Source of the DNA: Hyphomicrobiales bacterium
Lineage (GTDB): Bacteria; Pseudomonadota; Alphaproteobacteria; Rhizobiales; JAUVMS01
Assembly (NCBI GenBank): GCA_030600135.1
Contig: JAUVMS010000006.1
Location: 1-18,059, forward strand
Length of the DNA stretch: 18,059 bases
Reading direction: 5' to 3'
Part shown: positions 14,347 to 18,059 of the stretch, piece after piece
Position numbering within the stretch: the stretch's first letter is position 1
Layout: every line of letters starts with the position of its first letter
Position numbers and translations under genes: made by a program
Notes under the pieces: generated by a model
The model's database searches: none
The model's input: only the letters and a program-made list of their open reading frames with translations
Told to the model about the DNA's origin: nothing

Positions 14347-14419
14347 GAATTGTCAGTTATCCGATTTTTGCAGACTGTTGTTGCGGCCTTTGGCCCCCAT
14401 GACGCGCCAACCGGTGGCC

Positions 14420-14448
14420 ATCTCGAAGGTCGGGCGGGCGAATGTCAA
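14420..14448 (-). promoter_or_regulatory. Candidate ggt promoter
   Basis: A perfect TTGACA (14448-14443 on the minus strand) lies about 97 nt upstream of the ggt start. With 17-nt spacing the -10 would be CGAGAT, which is poor, so only the -35 is persuasive. Confidence 0.25.
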
Positions 14449-14491
14449 GGAGAGGCGGGCCGGTACTTATGTGTGGATTCGAACTTTGGCT

Positions 14492-17400
14492 TCAATGAAA
14501 ATCCCGTGATTTCGGGATCACCCGTTCGCTGCGCGGATGTCGGCCGGGCGCCCAACTCGCGGGTTCGGGACCGGGCCGCACCACTTCATCGGCGCGTGCG
14601 AGCGGGATTGCAAGGTCTTGCGCTGCCTCTGTGAGCAACGCCAACCAGTCGCTACGGTCGCTGAGATGCTCGGCGACCACGTGAATGATACTTTCGTGGC
14701 GCTGGATCCGGCCGCGGATGTGCACCAGCCTAGCCCCCATGACCACCTTGCGGAACCGCTCGAGCGCTTGCGGCCAGACCACCGCATTGGCCACCCCGGT
14801 CTCATCCTCGATGGTCATGAACACCACCCCCTTGGCCGAGCCCGGCCGTTGGCGTACGAGCACGACACCCGCAACCGCCACACGCGCCCCGTCCCGCATG
14901 TGATTGAGCGCCTCGCACGAGCACACCCCCTCACGCGTAAATCTCTCGCGCAGGAATGACATCGGATGTGCTTTGAGCGACATGCGCAAAGTCTGATAAT
15001 CGTTCACGACATGCTCTGAAAGCGGCATGACCGGCAATCCGACCTCGGGCTCACCCCCCTGATCACGCGCTTCCGCCCAGGCGAAAAGCGGCAACGCCCC
15101 GCTTCGCGCCAGCGCCCGCACCTCCCAAAGTGCTTGCCGCCGATCAAGGCTCAAGGAACGAAATGCATCCGCTGCCGCAAGCCGCTCCAACGCCGCCACC
15201 GATACACCCGAGTGCTCGCGCACATCCTGAACCTTGTGAAACGCCACCTCCGGCATTTGCGCGATCGACGCCAGTTCAGGCCGCGCCCGCACAATATTTT
15301 CCGCGTCCTCTTCTCTCAAACCATCCACCTGCCGCAACCCCAGCCGCAACGCCCAAGCTCCCCGTCCACCCGGCTCCAGCGTACAATCCCACGCACTGAA
15401 GTTCACATCCACCGCCCGCACCTCGACACCATGCTCGCGCGCATCGCGAACGATTTGCGCCGGAGCGTAAAAGCCCATGGGTTGGGAGTTTAAAAGCCCG
15501 CAGGCAAAGACCACCGGATAATGGCACTTGAGCCAAGAGGAGATATAAACTAGGTGGGCAAAGCTCGCGGCATGGCTTTCCGGAAAGCCGTATTCACCAA
15601 AACCTTTGATCTGGTTGAAGCAACGCGCCGCGAATTCAGGGTCGTAACCGCGCGCAATCATCCGCGAGACCATTTTCTCCTCGAGCGTGCCGATGGTGCC
15701 GACCCGGCGGAACGTGGCCATGGCGCGGCGCAGCTGGTTGACCTCCTCGGGCGAGAACTTGGCCGCCACCATGGCGATGCGCATCGCCTGCTCTTGAAAA
15801 AGTGGCACGCCCTTGGTCTTGCCGAGCACCCGGCGAAGCTCGTCGGCCGGCCCCTCGTGCGGCGCGGGCGAGGGATATTCCTCCTTTTCCAAGCCATCGC
15901 GGCGGCGCAAGTACGGGTGCACCATGTCGCCTTGAATGGGACCGGGACGCACAATGGCAACCTCGATGACAATGTCGTAGAACTTGCGCGGCTTGAGCCG
16001 CGGCAGCATGTTCATCTGCGCCCGGCTTTCCACCTGAAAGACGCCGATGGAATCGGCCCGGCACAGCATGTCGTATACCACCGGGTCCTCCCTCGGCACG
16101 CTCGCCAACGTCAGCGGCCGCTTCTCGTGCTTGGCGAGGAGATCGAAGCAGCGGTGAATGCATGTCAGCATGCCGAGGCCGAGAACGTCGACCTTCAAGA
16201 GCCCGAGGGCGTCGAGATCGTCCTTGTCCCACTCGATCACCGTGCGCTCTTCCATGGCCGCGTTGGCGATCGGCACCACCTCGCTCAATGGACCGCGGGT
16301 GAGCACGAAACCACCGACGTGCTGCGAGAGGTGACGTGGGAACCCGATGAGCTCGTGGGTCAGCTCGAGCGTCGTGGCAATCAGTGGATCGGTGGCATCG
16401 ATGCCCGCTTCCCGGACATGCTTGTCCGGCAGCGCATCGCCCGAGCGCGTCCCCCAGACCATGCCGGCAAGCGCCGAAATCGTGTCCTCGCTGAGCCCGA
16501 GCGCCGTGCCCACCTCGCGCACCGCCGAACGGCCCCGATAGGTGATGACCGTGGCAGCGAGCCCCGCTCGCTCGCGCCCGTAGCGTTCATAGATGTACTG
16601 AATAACCTCCTCGCGGCGCTCGTGCTCGAAATCGACGTCGATATCGGGCGGCTCCTTGCGCTCCGGTGAGATGAAGCGGTCGAACAGCAGGTCGATCTCG
16701 TTGGGATCGACGTTGGTGATGGCGATGCAATAGCACACCGCCGAGTTGGCCGCCGAGCCCCGCCCCTGGCAAAAGATATCGCGCCCACGAGCGAAGGCGA
16801 CGATGTCGTAGACAGTAAGGAAGTAGGGCGCATAGTTGAGCTTTTCGATGAGGGCGAGCTCGCGAATGAGGCTGTCCTTGATCTTTTCAGGCACCCCGTC
16901 CGGATAGCGCCACGCCGCCCCTTTCCAGGTGAGGTCCTCCAGGTGCTGTTGTGGCGACTTGCCACGAGGCACCGGCTGGTCCGGGTATTCGTAAACCAGT
17001 TCGTCAAGCGAGAACTGGCACGCCTCGGCGATCTCCATGGTGCGCGCCACGGCATGCTCGAAGCCCTTGAAAAGCCGGCCGATCTCCTGCGGTGCTTTCA
17101 AATGGCGCTCGGCGTTGGCGTTGAGCCGAAACCCCGCCGCGCCAATGCTGCACTTTTCGCGAATGCAGGTGAGCACGTCCTGCAGCGGGCGCCGGTGAGC
17201 GCCGTGATAGAGTACGTCGTTGCTGGCGACGAGGCCGAGCCCCAGCTTCTCGGCCAAGGCATCGAAAGCCGCGATCCGCGCCCGGTCGTCACCACGGTAG
17301 AGATGCGAGGCGGCGAGATAGAGCGGACTGCCGAGCGCCGATTTGAGATGTCTGAGCGCGTCGTGAAAGAGGATTGGCCCCGGACCTTCGCTCTGGGTTT

Positions 17401-17923
17401 CCGCGTCGGCCGTCGATAAGGCTGGTGCCACCTTCTGCCCCTCGCCCTGAAACAGGGAGACGATATTTCTACCGGCTGGCTGCACAGGCTCGCCCGGCTG
17501 CACCTCTTCGCCCGGTTTGCTGGCGACCTCGCGCCAGTCCCAATTCCTTGGCGCCAGAGCAACAAAAATTTGCCCCTCTGCATGGGCCGCGACATCCTCG
17601 AGCCAGAGCAGGCACTGCCCCTTTTCCGCGCGCCGTTGCCCGAGCGTCAAAAGCCGGCAGAGCCGACCATAGGCTGCCCGATCCCTCGGCAAGCACAGCA
17701 AGCTCGGCGCGTCCTGCAGATCGAGCCGAGCCCCAACGATAACGCGCATCCCAACATCACGGGCCGCCATGTGTGCGCGAACCACGCCGGCCAGCGTATT
17801 GCGATCGGTGATGGCGAGCGCTTTGAGCCCGAGCGCCTTTGCCGTGGCGACGAGCTCGTCGGGATGCGAACCGCCGCGCAAGAACGAGAAATTGGTGGTC
17901 ACCTGAAGCTCGGCGTAGGTCAT
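14492..17923 (-). CDS. dnaE2: Error-prone DNA polymerase DnaE2 (ImuC)
   Basis: This is a 1143-aa C-family polymerase for SOS mutagenesis/translesion synthesis, normally working with ImuA and ImuB. The N-terminal PHP domain starts with NFSFLRGGSHPDELV...ALAITDRNTLAGVVRAH (11-51). The palm has GRGSAANSAVCYCIAITNVDP (387-407) and the catalytic acidic motif PDIDVDFEHERR (426-437). Further conserved blocks are HVGGFVLTRGPLSE, FQVESRAQMNMLP and GFGEYGFPESHAASFA, then a helix-hairpin-helix region and an OB fold near 980-1080. The C-terminus SRDFH is characteristic of DnaE2. Residues about 134-186 form a Pro/Glu/Gln/Ser-rich insertion in the PHP region that looks nonconserved. ATG 17923 is the family start, but its ribosome binding site is weak. 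imuA/imuB are not in the window and may lie beyond the right edge. No GTTC-N7-GTTC LexA box is visible in the 136 nt upstream. Confidence 0.95.
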   Translation of the reverse strand: MTYAELQVTTNFSFLRGGSHPDELVATAKALGLKALAITDRNTLAGVVRAHMAARDVGMRVIVGARLDLQDAPSLLCLPRDRAAYGRLCRLLTLGQRRAEKGQCLLWLEDVAAHAEGQIFVALAPRNWDWREVASKPGEEVQPGEPVQPAGRNIVSLFQGEGQKVAPALSTADAETQSEGPGPILFHDALRHLKSALGSPLYLAASHLYRGDDRARIAAFDALAEKLGLGLVASNDVLYHGAHRRPLQDVLTCIREKCSIGAAGFRLNANAERHLKAPQEIGRLFKGFEHAVARTMEIAEACQFSLDELVYEYPDQPVPRGKSPQQHLEDLTWKGAAWRYPDGVPEKIKDSLIRELALIEKLNYAPYFLTVYDIVAFARGRDIFCQGRGSAANSAVCYCIAITNVDPNEIDLLFDRFISPERKEPPDIDVDFEHERREEVIQYIYERYGRERAGLAATVITYRGRSAVREVGTALGLSEDTISALAGMVWGTRSGDALPDKHVREAGIDATDPLIATTLELTHELIGFPRHLSQHVGGFVLTRGPLSEVVPIANAAMEERTVIEWDKDDLDALGLLKVDVLGLGMLTCIHRCFDLLAKHEKRPLTLASVPREDPVVYDMLCRADSIGVFQVESRAQMNMLPRLKPRKFYDIVIEVAIVRPGPIQGDMVHPYLRRRDGLEKEEYPSPAPHEGPADELRRVLGKTKGVPLFQEQAMRIAMVAAKFSPEEVNQLRRAMATFRRVGTIGTLEEKMVSRMIARGYDPEFAARCFNQIKGFGEYGFPESHAASFAHLVYISSWLKCHYPVVFACGLLNSQPMGFYAPAQIVRDAREHGVEVRAVDVNFSAWDCTLEPGGRGAWALRLGLRQVDGLREEDAENIVRARPELASIAQMPEVAFHKVQDVREHSGVSVAALERLAAADAFRSLSLDRRQALWEVRALARSGALPLFAWAEARDQGGEPEVGLPVMPLSEHVVNDYQTLRMSLKAHPMSFLRERFTREGVCSCEALNHMRDGARVAVAGVVLVRQRPGSAKGVVFMTIEDETGVANAVVWPQALERFRKVVMGARLVHIRGRIQRHESIIHVVAEHLSDRSDWLALLTEAAQDLAIPLARADEVVRPGPEPASWAPGRHPRSERVIPKSRDFH

Positions 17924-17945
17924 CTTTGTGGTCTCGACGGCTCTC

Positions 17946-18058
17946 TCTTTAGTTTGCGTTCAGGGCCTTCGGCCCCTGGCGCCACGCAGGCTGCGCTCCC
18001 ACTTGGTCGCTAGTCGTCGCTGGCGCTCCTCCGGTTCTTTAGTTTGCGTTCAGGGCCT
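17946..18058. repeat. 23-nt direct repeat with 90-nt period upstream of dnaE2
   Basis: The same 23 bases, beginning TCTTTAGTTTGCGTTCAGGG, occur at 17946-17968 and 18036-18058; the second copy runs into the window edge. The 67 nt between them include a GGGCC-TTC-GGCCC hairpin (17964-17976) and GC-rich sequence without an ORF. It may be the start of a 90-bp tandem array or an interspersed intergenic element. Function unknown. Confidence 0.55.
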
Positions 18059-18059
18059 A

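Noticed and set aside
15554..16669. 371-codon plus-strand frame opposite dnaE2
   Set aside because: It lies entirely antisense to conserved DnaE2 motifs and has shadow-type composition.
17924..18059. LexA box upstream of dnaE2
   Set aside because: The GTTC pair at 18034 and 18048 is spaced by 10 nt instead of the 7 of the alphaproteobacterial SOS box; no proper box is visible, so any SOS operator is probably further upstream.

Overview
The window is dense bacterial coding DNA with high G+C. Small gaps, TTG/GTG/ATG starts with GGAG-type ribosome binding sites, a GcvA-like LysR regulator, a MocE-family ferredoxin, a DnaE2 polymerase and an alphaproteobacterial-type ThiE all point to an alphaproteobacterium, probably Hyphomicrobiales or a relative. 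This is inferred from protein character, as no rRNA is present. I see no tRNA, rRNA, CRISPR array, insertion sequence or phage gene, and no gene-free stretch longer than 300 bases.

Layout. (1) 1-439, minus: the N-terminal part of an arginase/agmatinase-family ureohydrolase, cut by the window edge. (2) 646-3992, plus: a possible 26-aa leader ORF, a ferredoxin:NAD(P)H reductase-type flavoprotein with a TTG start, a small PF13769-like 'virulence factor' protein, a small exported/membrane protein and an MFS transporter. (3) 4016-5791, minus: a HAD hydrolase of the haloacid-dehalogenase type II group and a GcvA-like LysR regulator. (4) 5954-8133, plus, divergent from the LysR gene: a class II aldolase/adducin protein, a membrane di-iron desaturase/hydroxylase and a Rieske ferredoxin, followed by a pirin (8290-8985). 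(5) 9028-10263, minus: a patatin-like lipoprotein, divergent from a PPK2 kinase (10479-11381, plus). (6) 11389-17923, minus: thiE, thiS, a gamma-glutamyltransferase and the error-prone polymerase dnaE2. A 23-nt direct repeat with a 90-nt period lies upstream of dnaE2 and is cut by the right edge.

How the genes may work together. The most coherent unit is the LysR-divergent set aldolase - desaturase/MocD-like oxygenase - MocE-like Rieske ferredoxin. The putidaredoxin-reductase-type flavoprotein 4 kb upstream could supply electrons. In rhizobial rhizopine catabolism the same three component types (MocD oxygenase, MocE ferredoxin, MocF reductase) form an oxygenase complex. No inositol or rhizopine genes are visible here, so this may be a related oxygenase acting on another substrate, with the MFS transporter and HAD enzyme as possible accessories. 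A perfect ATTAGC-N3-GCTAAT palindrome sits between the regulator and the operon at LysR-type geometry.

Other notable points: thiS and thiE lie together without thiG and are bridged by a 25-codon ORF that overlaps both; the thi leader carries two palindromes instead of a recognisable TPP riboswitch; the aldolase-fold protein lacks the usual catalytic glutamate; and DnaE2 carries a low-complexity insertion in its PHP region.
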